Shown piece by piece: positions 48,958 to 61,385 of a stretch of DNA of 64,000 nucleotides. The translations under genes were made by a program, and so were the position numbers. The notes beneath the pieces are model-generated. The model ran no database searches. It was not told the DNA's origin and saw only the letters and a list, made by a program, of their open reading frames with translations. Source of the stretch: Candidula unifasciata (lineage: Eukaryota; Mollusca; Gastropoda; Stylommatophora; Geomitridae). The DNA is taken from the NCBI GenBank assembly GCA_905116865.2, contig CAJHNH020002829.1, forward strand, positions 1-64,000. The letters are read 5' to 3'. How positions within the stretch are numbered: position 1 is the stretch's first letter; the number at the start of each line of letters is the position of its first letter.

Positions 48958-49418
48958 ATATACAGTGGTTCGTCAAATGCATTGTGATCTTGTATTTTCT
49001 AAATGTTTGTGCTTTTATATCTTTTTCATTTGTGCTAGACTTAGTAAAAACAGTTAATTTCAAGCGAGCTTATCACTCCAACAAATGTTCACATCAATGC
49101 AGCTGTGAGCCACCAAGTTTAAGTTTTCTATGTGTGTATCTCTATCTTAAGGATCTTTCCTCTTCATAACTAAATAAACCTAACCTCCAGTTAGTCGTTG
49201 CCTTCTTTACTACTGTTTCCTGGTATCTCTGAAGTACAAGAATGTAGCATTTTTGTCAGAGTGCATCCTTATAGAAATCACAAGAAATAGTCTTTCTGGT
49301 CTGTATGACCAAAAGTACTACACAATATTTTACTTTTATATATTTTGTTAGCATCCTTTTAAGAGGTAAAAATAATAACACTTTCATCGTGGTCAATTTC
49401 CACTTCTGGTGTTAGGTC

Positions 49419-49688
49419 TCAAATTAGGAGAACTGAAATGCGACCCATTGCTTGATGGGTGGCACTAGCTGTTGTCTTTCCATGCCAGTGTAGAATGTTT
49501 TTAATGTTAACAATCCATCTTCTCATTTGGCATCTTCTTGCTTTCATGCCAAATCTTCTTAGGTGTAGCAGCTGTATTCGTAGTTGTTGTGGCTGCATTC
49601 TGATAAGATGACTGAACCATTTGATCTTCTGCTTGTCAATTAACTTGTCAAATATGACATAGACGTCATTAAAGAGGGCTGCACACAT
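49419..49688 (-). pseudogene. LINE C-terminal remnant, minus strand
   Basis: This 89-residue open frame has the pattern KIKWFSHLIRM..RRFGMKARRCQMRRW, resembling the C-terminal WFGHL..RM..GRR.RGRP..W region of RTE/CR1-type ORF2. The unit 1 homologue at about 12,010-12,290 is more broken. It is a relic. Confidence 0.5.
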
Positions 49689-50041
49689 ATGTTGCTGGGT
49701 CCCTTACGGCAGTGTTTTTTAATGTGAGCAGCTGAGAAGTCAAACTGCCTAATCATGTAATGGGGTAGGGGAGGTATTTTTGTCTCTTTCTCAAAACCAT
49801 TTAGTCTTCTACTAGAGGTGATGATAATATTCAGCAGAACTATGATGTTGATACAATAAATATGCCAAGTACTAGCGCTTTAAGCTTAAAAACAAAAAGT
49901 AAAAGACCTTTTTTCCACATCCTTAGGCATATAGGGCACTAGATGGGTGATGTGGTCAGCATTACGCCAGTTTGAGCTTAGAAGAAACAAGACAAATATG
50001 TTGATACTTTAAAGTGTGCAGTACAAATAAAAAGATAACAT

Positions 50042-51800
50042 CCTCTTAGTTGATTTATTAAACTCATATTTTTCTTGTATTTGTATGTTCCCTTTGTGTT
50101 AAAATATGTTACTCTATTTCTATCTGCATTCTTCAGCTGAATGATCTGTGCCACTTATCCAGTGAACCCGATTCTGAACCAACCTTCTACTCGTCTAGAC
50201 GATGGCAAAGACAAAGTACACCAGAGAAGTGATGAAACAGCTGGGAGGAAATGATCATAAACCAGTCATCGTCATGATAGGAGAGGTCAAGTCCAGAAAA
50301 CAAGAAGAAGATAGCCAGCTGGAACTACAAGAAAGCAGACTGGGACCACTAAAGAAACTTAACTGAAAAGAAGCTATCAGAGCCCTTACCCACTAATGAG
50401 GTTAGATAAAACACCACAACTCTTACCAATATCATACTCGAAGCAGAACAAAAATCAATCCCCCGAGGTCGAAGGCAAAACTATCAATTCTTCTGGGCCC
50501 AAGAACTGCAACATCTTGTAAAGAGTCTAAATTAGGAGAATAATACCAGCCCTGCCCACACTGTCATTGACAAAGGTAGGAAAACTTTCACTGGTAAACA
50601 AGCAGCAAACCTGCTGGCTGATAGTTTTGCAGAGGAAAGCAAAATCTTCATGTCTAAAGCGAGAGAAGAAAAATTGATGAGAGAACTGAGGAAAATCAAC
50701 AAAAAGCAAGAAGATAACTAAGATATAATAAATTTACTCTTCTGTCCCTAAGAACGAGATTTAGGCAAATATATGCCCTTTTATCCCACTGTGTGCTATT
50801 TTTACAAGAGTCCTTTTTTCCAGACCTTATCAAAGGCTTTGTTCAGGTCGAAGAAAGTAGCTAGCAGTTTGTATTTTTTTATTTCTGGAAAGAATCTTCA
50901 ATTTCCTGTGCAAGATAAGGATTAGAGACTTTCTTTACAGACGCTGTGAGAATCAGACTGGAAGACCACAAGAGCAAGCTGGTCAGGTTACAGGGAGATG
51001 CTATATCTCCTACCCTGTTTATTCTTTTCATCAATGACCTCCCAAAAGAATTCACGACTCACATTCACAATGCCCTACATGCAGATAACCTGGCCATATG
51101 GACCCAAGCTGATTCTATTAAAAATGTTGAGAAATTTCGAAGCAAGTGTGAATACACTTCAATGTTTAAAAAAGAAACATCTACAGAAAGCGAACAAATA
51201 GCACAGAGTAAGGCAATGTTTGCGTTGAAAAGCAAAAAGAGACGCTGACAACTGAGAATGGCGAAGAAGAAAAGCTGTTAGAGAGAGAGAGAGAGAGAAA
51301 ACATTTTAATAAAGGTGAGTATGTGCTAGGTTCAATGCTATCTTCTTTTTCTTCTTTAGGTCCTATTTTACCGCTTCGAGTGTCGGGACAGATATAAGAC
51401 CCTGCTTCGTGCTCTTCTGGCTGCTTCGACCATAGACACATCGCGGTGTGGTAGAGTTTCTCTGATGTAATCTTCCCATATTGTTCTTGGTATATCTCTT
51501 GCTTTACGCCCCTTTTCTTCTGGTATATGCCTTGTATGGTACAGCATCAGAAGGCATTCTCTTCAAGTGGGCAAACCATTTGATTTGATGTCTTTGTAAT
51601 TTAGAATTGGTTCTGTGCCGACTTTATCTCGTATGAACCCATTCCTGATTTTATCCACATTATTCATCGTTGATTTCCGGTTTAATTTTGTTTCTTATTT
51701 TTCTCATAATTATTTTCAATAATAATTTTCTTGGTTTTATCTCTTCTTGTCACTCCTACAGTCTTTATCATACCCTCATTTCCCTGTGGTTTAATAATAT
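50042..51800 (+). pseudogene. Jockey/CR1-like LINE remnants, unit 2 copy
   Basis: Homologous to 20,618-22,690 with independent indels. The RT part is best here at 50,946-51,248: GDAISPTLFILFINDLPKEF followed by HADNLAIWTQADS, with the FADD box changed to HADN. A short (GA)n lies at 51,281-51,298, and a minus-strand LINE end at about 51,305-51,800. Confidence 0.65.
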
Positions 51801-51837
51801 AAAATAAGAAGTAAGTAAAGATTCCTTTTCACGTCTT

Positions 51838-52086
51838 AAGCGCATCGGGCATATGGGAAGAGCATTCTAAATTTTATCAGACCAGTCGGCACTAGGTAGG
51901 TAATGTTATCTGTCAGCATTGTGCTAGCCGTCTTTACATCCCCAGGACAGCCATCCTGGTAACCATTTTAGGCTGGGTCGACCTACAACGCCCTATGATA
52001 AAAATAAGCGAAGCTAGCAGTGGGTTTCGATCGCTGTAAGTCAGAATTACGAGTCGGACTCGCAACGCCTGAGCCACGGACGCCGC
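51838..52086 (-). mobile_element. tRNA-derived SINE (reverse), unit 2 copy
   Basis: Same element and position as 22,700-22,950. The tRNA-like head ends at 52,086 (gagccacggacgccgc on the plus strand), with a few substitutions in the B-box region (gtttcgatcgctg). Confidence 0.7.
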
Positions 52087-52227
52087 TTACTATAAAATGG
52101 TATTTTATCATTCTGGTGTTTTGTTGTTTGTTTTGTTGTTGTTCCTATCTAGGATTTTGTCAGATACATCTTGGGTATTGACAGAAATCCCAATGACATC
52201 CTTGGCCCTGCTCCCTATTCACAGAAG

Positions 52228-54088
52228 CAGTGTTGCCACTTTTGATGTTTTACATCCAGATCTAGATGTTTTTCTAGCATCTAGATGGTGTTTTTTTTTT
52301 TTTTCACGTCTAGAGGTACATGTAATTGTAGAGGTTTTCTTTTAAAGTTAGATATTTTCTTTTTTCAGTGTCAGTGTAATAATTACTGTATGAAATATTA
52401 CACATTTTTGTTTCGGTCTGGGCACGTACATTGTAGTAGCTGCGATTACTTAAGCTTTGAACTCACTGGGGTCAACGCTCTACAATCTGGCAGCCCTGGT
52501 ACTGATTGAGAGCGCGCGTAAACCATACTAACTTTGCTTGAACCAGGTCCGGCGGTACATGAATAGAGAATGCAGTGGTTTGAACTATATCCTCACTGTG
52601 TTGTGAATTATAGCTGTGATGCTGACTTTGTGGGTTTTTTCTGTGTGATTTTTTAAAATAATTGCTCACCTTTTTAAATGTCTTCCACTTTGAAAAACCT
52701 TTCAACGTGTAAAAAGGAAGGCTGAACAAAAATTACAAAAAGAGTGGCTGCATGATGACAAAATTAAAGACCGAGTGGTGGCAGTTCCAGGGGATACAAC
52801 GAGGGCTCGTTGTGAGTACTACAAGCGTAAAATTAAAGCAAAAATACAAGACTTAAAGAGTCATACAGAGACTTTCATTCATTCAGTAGCATGTCCCTCG
52901 CGGAACCTCGCTGCCATAACAACCCTCCGGAAAACCTTCCTATCATGAGCAAGATGTCCTGCGTCTGATACACCCATCTGGAGATCATCTGCCACATCCT
53001 GCACCCATCTTCTCCTTGGCCTTCCTCTTCCTCTCTTCCCAGGCATATACCCCTCCATTATTGTTCTCTCTAGACCTCCATGACGTTTCAAGTGACCAAA
53101 ATATTTCAATTTTCTTTGTTTTATTGTCTTTACTAGCCAACCCTCTTCAGTATTCAGCTCTTGAAGTATGGATGCATTTGTTCTTTTCTTTACCCAAGAT
53201 ATTCTTAGAACCTGTCTGTAACATTTATATTCAAATGCATTTATGCATACATAGACTAAAAAGCATAAAACATCGGTTCCAGGGACTGTTAACATTAAAT
53301 GAAGAGAACAACTTAAGAACACGCTGTCAAGATTTTCTTGTCTCACTATTCAAGCAAATGTAAAATGACTTTCTGAAAATCTAGATGTATTGAAAAATAT
53401 TTCACTCTTTTCTGTGAGCAACATACTTCAGCCAGTAAAGGACATACCTAAATATTGTAAAGTTATGAAATTGTTAGGCGCCACTGATAATAGTGTGGCG
53501 GACGCAGAATGTCAATTAACCAAAATAAACTTGGTTGACTAGACAAACAAAACAGAAACTGAGCGTAGTGAGACAATTTAAAGATGCTCCAGGAAACAGT
53601 CCATTCGGTAAGCTCTTTGAATGTGCCATGTCTGTCATGATACTACCCCCATTCAAATGCTGACGTAGAAAGAGTTCTCAGTGCTATGTATTATTTTTAA
53701 TCTGACATAAGAAAAAGGATGAAACTTGACTTCTCAAATGCTATTTTGACAATAAAATTTGGCTTGATGAGAGTTGGAAAATGCTGTTCAACTTAGCTCC
53801 CTGATTGTGTATTAAAAGAAATTAGAAAAGCTAAAGCATACCAGAGTCATTTTTTATTTGAAGCTTCAACTTCATCATCCAAGCTAAGTTTATCTTGTGG
53901 ATCTTGTGAGACAGATATCAGTGAAAATGATGATATGATACTATAGGATAAGTCATATCAGTAGCTATGAAATTTGTGACTCTTTTTATTTGGATGTTAT
54001 TTCTAGATGTTTCCGCTGCAAATCTAGATATTTCTAGATATTTTTAGAACGATTTCTAGATGTTTTCTGTCAAAGAAATGTGGCAAAA
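52228..54088 (+). mobile_element. hAT2 element at the unit 2/unit 3 junction
   Basis: The left flank cacagaag (52,220-52,227) is the unmutated target duplication. The element starts CAGTGTTGCCACTTTTGATG and ends at about 54,088 in mutated TGGCAAAA, where element X begins. A BED-like part is near 52,740-52,870 (GDTTRARCEYYKRKIKAKIQDLK) and a dimerisation remnant near 53,660-53,790. It lacks the nested hAT1 of the previous copy but has its own RTE fragment at 52,874-53,245. Confidence 0.82.
52874..53245 (-). mobile_element. 5'-truncated RTE LINE fragment in hAT2
   Basis: The target duplication is catacagagact / catacatagact (52,862-52,873 and 53,246-53,257), and unit 1 has the empty site near 23,725. 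On the minus strand it encodes the RTE C terminus: FEYKCYRQVLRISW, KLKYFGHLKRHGGLERTIMEG, GRGRPRRRWVQDVADDL and AHDRKVFRRVV. The element's 3' end is (TGAA)n-like (ctgaatgaatgaaag on the minus strand). Compared with 43,100-43,326 it is a different but related family. Confidence 0.85.
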
Positions 54089-55670
54089 CAGGGTTGCCAT
54101 ATTGGCATTTTTGATGCCAGATTCCATAAATTTAGTATATTTGAAAATGAACTGGCATAAGATAATCAGCTGGCATATTTTGGCATATTAAGGGTTTTCC
54201 TGGCTTTTCTAACCAAGATGTGCTTACATTTGCGTCATGGTTCCTCCGTTAGAAATACGCAGCTTTACTAAAGGCAATGTAGACCTACAGTTAACATCTT
54301 TATTTCAGTTTGACTTTGTTGTGATGTCCTGGTACGGACTAACGGAGATTCGCGCCATTTCTTATTGTATTTGTTGTCTTCCTAAACGAATCGTGACTTC
54401 GATAAACCAAGTCCCTCTGTTATTTATGTTAATCTATTAGAATAAACGCGGGATATAAAACCAAAACCCACCACTGATACCAAGTGATTCAGACTGTTCA
54501 GAAACTATTTGAGGACAGAAAATAGAGAGGATATAGACCTAGTTCTATCTGTGATCGATTTTATTATTTTTTTCAAATGGCTACGTCGCCCATCCCGTCC
54601 CCCAAACGGAAAGCAACTTATTACATTGCAAGTACAATAGTAACTGGAGGAAAACATACTCGTGGTTTATAAGATCTTCAGACGGATCAGAGTCAGCATA
54701 TTGTAAACTGTGTCAGTTTACGGTTGCACTAAGAATTAGTAGCATATCAAATGATGAAAAATCAGAAAAACAGGATGAAAACTGTCAAAAAGCCAGTCAC
54801 AGCTTATTACAACAATGACTCCGAGGCAAAGTAATGATAAACTTAAAGGAAGCAGAGTTGCGACTTGCTGTAGGTATGACCTGCCATTGTGCAACAAGCA
54901 CAATTGATCATTTAAGTGAAATCATAAGAGCGCGTGGTCGGTGAAGTATATTGGGGCACATACAGTTGTATATAACTAAATGTTCATGCCTAATTAAAAA
55001 ATTTTTTTTATATCGCCTGCACTTAAGGATGATCTTTTTGATGATTTTCGGAACAAGAAATATGCCATTGCAATGAAACCACGCAAACTTCCTCTGTGTT
55101 GGCGACAAACACGAAATCACCCGAATTTTCGTCAATCCTTTACTGTTTGGCCAGGTAGGGCGTTTGAACTGACATTTATACTCAGATACATTCTGGATCC
55201 ACAAACACTCCTCCGTTCTTCATGCACTCCGTTTCTTGGCCCAAACGAGACTGCCCATATGCTCTTTATAAGGCATTATATAACCTTCTAACGCCCACAT
55301 TACAATTATGACTTTTTCGTGTTTTCCGATTCACATGGGTTTCATTTGGCCAATATTTTTTTCCGTGATTCACATGGGTTTCATTTGGCCAGCATTTTGT
55401 CAGTGACCCACGTCGCTGCCTTGTTACACTCAAATATACCATTCATATTTATTGGCTGATGTCATTCCGTCTGGGACATAATTTATCGAGGAGAAAATGG
55501 TTCACTACAGCCATCATTATAGATGAGTTGCACAGACTTCATATCTGAGAAAATGCTTACAGATTTTATTTCCGAAAAGGTTTACCCTGTATCTTCCAGT
55601 GAAGATGACAGTGAAGAATTCAATCTAGAGCTTTTGATGTGAAGTGAGTACAATGTTATACTTTAGCATT
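54089..55670 (+). mobile_element. hAT element X, unit 3 copy, right end deleted
   Basis: Collinear with 26,869-28,740 but without the SINE. Its right terminus, the end of hAT2 and about 350-400 bp of spacer are deleted: sequence jumps from ..gcattttctggc (55,871-55,882) to the equivalent of 29,203. A LINE tail is inserted just before this deletion point. The BED-type frame (54,450-54,835) is frameshifted. Confidence 0.8.
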
Positions 55671-55865
55671 TACTTGGGAATTAAGATCGGCACAGCAAAA
55701 AACGAGACGCACACCAGACACATCAGAAGACTTGTTAATCAACATAGAACTGGTACTATTAGCCATCGGACGCTGGGGTTCACACTGAGGGGAGGATCTG
55801 AGCACCTATGGACATGTCCGGAGTGCAATGATGATAACCCAACTAACTAACTAACTAACTATCTA
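55671..55865 (+). mobile_element. LINE 3' tail, private to unit 3, 11-bp TSD
   Basis: Flanked by actttagcatt at 55,660-55,670 and 55,866-55,876. It encodes the last residues of an I/Jockey-like ORF2 (HIRRLVNQHRTGTISHRTLG, EHLWTCPECND) and ends in (AACT)n. It belongs to the same family as the 3,335-3,440 insert. Confidence 0.85.
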
Positions 55866-55876
55866 ACTTTAGCATT

Positions 55877-56084
55877 TTCTGGCGGATTCACATCATAAAA
55901 AACGACCACGTGACATTTTTTGGGGTGTAAACGTTATAATGTCCCTGTTTCTTCGACGGTGGGGCTCTCGTACTATTGTCCTGCAAATTCTGTATCGTTT
56001 TTTTTTACTCTTTCGAAAAACCGGTCCCAAAAGATTCACAGCAAAAAACATCCCCGGCTCTCCTCCCAACTTCTACCCTATTTA

Positions 56085-56116
<32 letters not shown>

Positions 56117-57075
56117 CGAATGTGAATGTCGACTATCCTCCGAAAAACGGTTCCAAATTATCGAGGCTGAAAATATACCCTAAGAGGGCCTTAGTCACAT
56201 GTCAGTTGCGAACTTCTGGCGACTACCACCACTGCCGAGAGTATCTCCCACGCCACAGAAGGCTGGGACTCAAGAGCAAATAAAATGAAGGAAGCTGCAG
56301 AAATTTCAGAAAACATTTTTGATTCTCCGTTTATACTATCTTCTCACACTTTCTTCAATCATGACTGCAGTTTGACAGACACTAGTATCTAAGTGAGGCC
56401 TTACTGGGGTGTACCTCTCCTTACCATTTTTTGTCTCCGTATATAGTATATTAGTTTTATCCATAATCTTGAAAACCAAATGAACACAACACAGTACATA
56501 TCTAGAAAGTGCAACAAAGAGAAAAGAGAAACACACAGTGCCACCAAGTTATGCTTTATCCATGTCTATGAATCAATCATTGACGTCACTGCACTTAGGA
56601 CATTCTCACAGGTTCTCTGTTCCTCATTAGCTAATTAAAAGTTTCCATACTGAGATAGTAGATAGTACAACTAACCTGATGACAAGTGAGTCCTGGGTAT
56701 TTTAAATCATCCAGACCCCTTGCACACTCCCAGCTAAATCAGCATTGAATAACCAGTTCTGTCTGCTTGACATTATTCCTTTAGTAATAATCTTGGCCAG
56801 TGAACTTAAGGACTCATTTGCCTAATGTGTCTTTGGATAGACATTGTTGTGCATGTATTGGAGGTGGGCTAGTGAGCGCAATACATTTTCTGCTTCTGAA
56901 CACTCGTAATACACCGCTGGCCTTTATCCATGACACATGACAAGGATAAATGGCTTGAGTCTTGCACAATATTCTATGAAACTAGCACAAAGCCTGCTGG
57001 TGCATAAGTTGCAGTCTGTACAGGGTATTCCTTCATGCACAGCACAGTCACCTAATGTAGTTTTTCCTTCATTCG
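55877..57075. other. Unit 3 spacer
   Basis: Homologous to 29,200-30,159 and 3,940-4,213. A poly-G run of 20 lies at 56,096-56,115. The piggyBac target site is empty at 56,806 (gaacttaagg). No gene supported. Confidence 0.6.
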
Positions 57076-57186
57076 CTGCATAAAGGCCTAATGGAGTATT
57101 CATTCTCTCATACACAGCATAACGGCATTATGGAGTATTGACTCATACACAGCATAGACATTATGGAGTATTCCCTCATACACAAC
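57076..57186. repeat. 35-bp minisatellite reduced to about 3 units (unit 3)
   Basis: Only a few units remain between flanks that match units 1 and 2 exactly. The last unit carries the same shortened form (cagcatagacattatgg) as the last unit in unit 2 (34,532), suggesting that the array ends are older than the array interior. Confidence 0.9.
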
Positions 57187-57645
57187 AAAAAAAGGCATTA
57201 ACTTGCCTTTATGCCTGTGACCAAAACCACAACTTCACAAATGTATTATTATTGCTTTAAAAACAAGAAAAAGGAGAAGAATATTTATTTTTAAAATATG
57301 GTGTGTGGTTAATTATCGAAAAAAAAAATGAAAATATTTGTAGCTGTTTTTTTTTTTTTTTTTTGCACTTCTTCAGGAGAGCAGAAATCTGTTCATCCAT
57401 GTAGTGTTGAATAACTGCCAGCTATTTTAAACTTTCTAGAATTTAAGAACCATTTTTGTTACAAGCAAAATACATGTTCACGTGGAAGTATTATGATGAA
57501 ATCATTCATCATATTTTGAAATGACTATGGGATATGTTATGTCTGAAACCATGATTTGATATTTTGTAAATTAAAAATATGTTTATTATATGTTATTTTG
57601 ATATTTGCATTAATATATTACACACTGTTCCTTCCAGACTTGCTG
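57187..57645. other. Spacer before the unit 3 exon
   Basis: Homologous to 5,375-5,826, with a T-run at 57,348-57,364. It holds the empty RTE site (ttttgttacaagca at 57,456-57,469). Confidence 0.6.
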
Positions 57646-57708
57646 TGTTCACAGTTCTGTAAAAGAAATTATGTGAGAAAACCTTACAAAGTCCACGTGT
57701 TTGATAAA

Positions 57709-57895
57709 ATGGATAATAAACTACTATCAGATGTCAAGGTTGAACAAGAACTAACTTATGTTTATCTGAAACACCCGGACGTTAACAGTTTTGCACAGAA
57801 GACTCTCACTGAAGGCCAAGTCTTTTTTAATATTGACAGACAAATACTATCTTTTGTAAAGACAGAACCAAAGAATGCTGATTTTGAATACTCAG
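57709..57895 (+). CDS. Zinc-finger gene, unit 3, first coding exon
   Basis: The ATG at 57,709 corresponds to those at 5,870 and 43,589, and the donor GTAAGG begins at 57,896. Of the three units, only this one has an uninterrupted frame through the whole exon from the acceptor (LLCSQFCKRNYVRKPYK..). VKVE and VKTE are retained. Because the partner exon at 63,299 is frameshifted, the complete gene is probably not functional as assembled. Confidence 0.6.
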
Positions 57896-58035
57896 GTAAG
57901 GAAAAAGTAAATACAATTCGGCAAATAATATTCCATGTTTTTGTGTGTGTGTTTTGTTATAACCATCTTCTGAATACAAAAGATAATAATCAGATGTGAA
58001 CTAGATGCCTGTTTTCTTGTATCAAAGTGAGTAAG

Positions 58036-58769
58036 AGTCTTCATCGCCTCGTGACACTAACTAGTCTCCCGCTAAATACCATCCTCGCCTTGTGATACTA
58101 ACTAGTCTTCCGCTAAATACCTTCATCGCCTCGTGATACTAACTAGTCTTCCGCCAAATACCTTCATCGCCTCGTGATACTAACTAGTCTTCCGCCAAAT
58201 ACCTTCATCGCCTCGTGATTCTAACTAGTCTCCGGCCAAATACCTTTATTGCCTTGTGACACTAAATAGTCTCCCGCCAAATACCTTAAACGCCTCGTGA
58301 CACTAACTAGTCTCCCGCCAAATACCTTAATCGCCTTGTGATACTAACTAGTCTCCCGCCAAATACCTTTATCGCCTTGTGATACTAACTAGTCTTCCGC
58401 CAAATATCTTCATCGCCTCGTGATACTAACTAGTCTCCCGCCAAATACCTTTAACGCCTCGTGACACTAACTAGTCTCCCGCCAAATACCTTAATCGCCT
58501 CGTGACACTAACTAGTCTTCTGCCAAATACCTCCATCGACTCGTGATACTAAATAATCTCCCGCCAAATTCCTTTATCGCCTCGTGACACTAATTAGTCT
58601 CCCGCCAAATATCTTAATTGCCTCGTGACACTAACTAGTCTTCCACCAAATATCTTCATCGCCTCGTGATACTAACTAGTCTCCCACCAAATATCTTTAT
58701 CGCCTTGTGACACTAACTAGTCTCTCGCCAAATATCTTCATTGCCTCGTGACACTAACTAGTCTTCCCT
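58036..58769. repeat. 41-bp minisatellite in the intron, about 18 copies (unit 3)
   Basis: Same repeat as in units 1 and 2, here the longest. A larger pattern appears twice (around 58,290-58,350 and 58,445-58,505), consistent with multi-unit amplification. Confidence 0.93.
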
Positions 58770-59464
58770 GCCCCCCTAAAGCATGCCGTAGTGGACTCAG
58801 GTGATAAGAAAGTCTTAGTATGTCTACTGTGTTATAATATCACAGCCAGTGATCAAAGAAATCATATGAAATTAAGATTGTTAATTTTGAAAACATAATG
58901 TCAATTCAAGTGCAATGATAATTTCATTTGAACAGTGATGACAAACACTTCAGTATAAGCTGCTGTAATATATGCTTCACACTTCTAACAGGTATTGACT
59001 GTTGTTGAATGTTTATTGAACTTCTGACATGAAGTTCAAAAATCTTTCTGCTTCTCTCATTTCTCATCATAACCTTTCCTGTAAAAGCGTGGGTAGTTTG
59101 AAACATCCCTGTCACCTGTTTGCCTATTGATCAGTTTATCTCGCTTGATCTAACAGAGAGATTATTATGCTTCTCCTGTCTATACCTGCTGGGTGGATGA
59201 AGGGGTGGGAAGGTGTTGTCTCACCAGTTTTCTCATTTATGTTTCTAGCACTTTAGCTGTCATGCCACTTAATAATAAATTAGCATCTCTTCTAATGATC
59301 AATGGTGTGTCTTAATTGCTTCCATCTCTGAACTTGATTACCTCCAAGCAATCTGTGTTCCCATAAATAATCACAAGAGGGATCCTGGCCCCGCCTCAGT
59401 GCCACTGCACATCTTCTTTCCTCATTGCATACTTCTTTCAGTGCTGTGTTGTAATCTGTGTTGT
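58770..59464. other. Intron sequence, unit 3
   Basis: Homologous to 6,532-7,218. It stops where a private insertion replaces about 390 bp of the ancestral intron. Confidence 0.6.
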
Positions 59465-61041
59465 AATCAACAGTCGCTCGCACCTCTCGCTCGCTCAACC
59501 GTCCGATAAGCCATGTGTGTCTCTCGTCGCCCGCTAACTATCCATTCGCTTGATATTCAGCTGAGTTTGTCTTGACTACGCTATCAGGGTCGTCTACGTT
59601 TGGGTTATTAGCAGCCCGTGAGCACACCATTGTTGAGGAGCTTGTTGTAGCACCATATACAAATGATTCTCTCGTGAACTGCGGAGAAAGCACGCTTGGT
59701 GCCCTTTTCAGAGCACTTAACAAGCCTTGTGGACTCTGCAGGGATCAAGCTTTCGACAGCAGCCTGATCAGCACCAGTCACAGCCTCAGAAACTATGGCC
59801 TGTGGCAAAACCAGCCAGAAAAAAAGCCAAACCTGCGCCGAGACACCAGATCAACGCCTACTAACCAGGAGGAAGCACCTGTCGACGCACCAGCCCTAAC
59901 AGTGCAGACGACGCCAGAAACTGCCAACGCTCCTGTAGAGACGACAGCCTCGCCCACCCGGACGATACCAACTATAGAGGAAGCACCTATCGAGGCACCG
60001 GCACCAGACCAGACACCACCAGTCACTGTCGCTGCCACAGCAGAACCAATAAGAACCACCGGCACCCGCCATTATCAGCAGCATGAATCCTTCCACCCAG
60101 GAATTATGCAGTGTTCCTGATGCAATCGGGCATGGCATACCGCCGCGACCTGCCGCAGCAGCCCAATTTGCCGGTACTGCGCCGGCCCACATGATTTCAA
60201 GGAGTGCCCCCTGGCAAAAGTGGATCCAGACTTCAGGAAACCCAATGCAAGTAGGAAGTGCTTTAACTGCTCAGGGGGGCACAGCGCCAGGTACCAGGGA
60301 TGCCCGTACCTTAAAGGGATCAAGAGAGTCGGGCCGACTACCACCACTAGGACCACTCACAACCAAGAGCCAAGACGAAGATTCCAGGCGCCTAGCTCGA
60401 CAGTCGCACCCCCTTGAATCAACAAGATCTCGCTTTTGAGGGACGAAATAAAAACCCTCCGTGAAGAAAACGCCAAAATCAAGGCACTCAGGACTCAGGA
60501 CAGGGATGAGATGGCAGATCTAAGAAGTATCCTGCAGGCGTCACTTGAGACCCAAGGGAGACTAGAGAAGGAAACCGCTGAAATGATGACCTCCAAAATA
60601 GACCTGATGGCAAATTTAACGGATCTCAAAAAGATGAAAGAAACAAATGCTGTAGCCGCCAAAGACCTGAAGACAAACAGATTAGCCTAACAGCTGAGGT
60701 CACAGCTGTCAAGAAAGACCTGACAGAAACCAAGGAAAAACTGGCCAGGTCAAGTGCAGAATGTACCAAACTGAGCGCCGCACTACAAGACACCACCCTT
60801 TCCCGATCTAGGCCGTGCCAGTCATACTCTGCTAGTCCTTCTCAGGACTAGCAATACACACACTCCCAATTAAGGCCAGTGTTGCAGAAATCCAAGAAAA
60901 AACCACAACCAGGCGTGAGACCACGTCACACAAGAAGATAGAAACCAAAAACCGCAAAAAACCAGGACGCAATTAAAACCAAGCCCTGGTGGCAGGTTGA
61001 AGCTGTCCAATTTTTTTTTTTTTTTCCATTTATTACGGATT
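59465..61041 (+). mobile_element. LINE 5' part with ORF1, private to unit 3
   Basis: The block replaces the interval equivalent to 7,218-7,597 of unit 1. It begins after a repeated ttgtaatc and ends with a 16-T run (61,011-61,026) and ccatttattacggattac. The G+C content is higher than in the surroundings. It encodes an ORF1-like protein in broken frames but no endonuclease or RT. A sense poly-A tail is absent, so it may be a rearranged fragment rather than a simple insertion. Confidence 0.65.
59572..60690 (+). pseudogene. LINE ORF1 (gag-like) with zinc knuckle and coiled coil, broken
   Basis: Frame one (59,572-60,117) is Pro/Thr/Ala-rich (TPETANAPVETTASPTRT). A shifted frame near 60,165-60,415 contains CCHC-like knuckles: HDFKECPLAK, then CFNCSGGHSARYQGCP. 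A third frame (60,436-60,687) is a coiled-coil candidate (DEIKTLREENAKIKALRTQD). The order resembles ORF1 of I/Jockey LINEs. Two frameshifts are needed, so it is inactive. Its coiled coil resembles in style the one at 13,040-13,258, but the two are not obviously the same family. Confidence 0.7.
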
Positions 61042-61385
61042 ACGTGACACAAGCTAATAAAATATTAACCTTAGCTCATCAGATATTTCTGACATTCTGT
61101 ACTTATATCTTGTAATTGTATTTAGAGATAAAATACCAGATGGGCAAAGTAACTCTTTAACATTTACCTTTCCTCCAATGTCTATGTTGAAGTTGGCTAC
61201 AGTGTGTGCTACTGCTATCTTTAAGAATATTACGTAATAAGGAAATAATTTCTTCATACCACTGCCAAAAACAATAAGAATTTTTTTGTTACCATCTTCC
61301 TTTGGAATTGAACCCTAGAACTTGAAGGTCATGGAATGATTAAACTCAGTCACTTGCCTCTAGGCAATCATCTCTTTACAAAACA

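Larger units (their letters stand above)
48701..50041. other. 3' region of the unit 2 gene
   Basis: Collinear with unit 1 11,331-12,655. It contains a truncated SINE end (about 48,776-48,893) and AATAAA at 48,952 and 49,173. On the minus strand at 49,419-49,688 lies a LINE C-terminal remnant (QKIKWFSHLIRMQPQQLR). No other gene was recognised. Confidence 0.6.
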
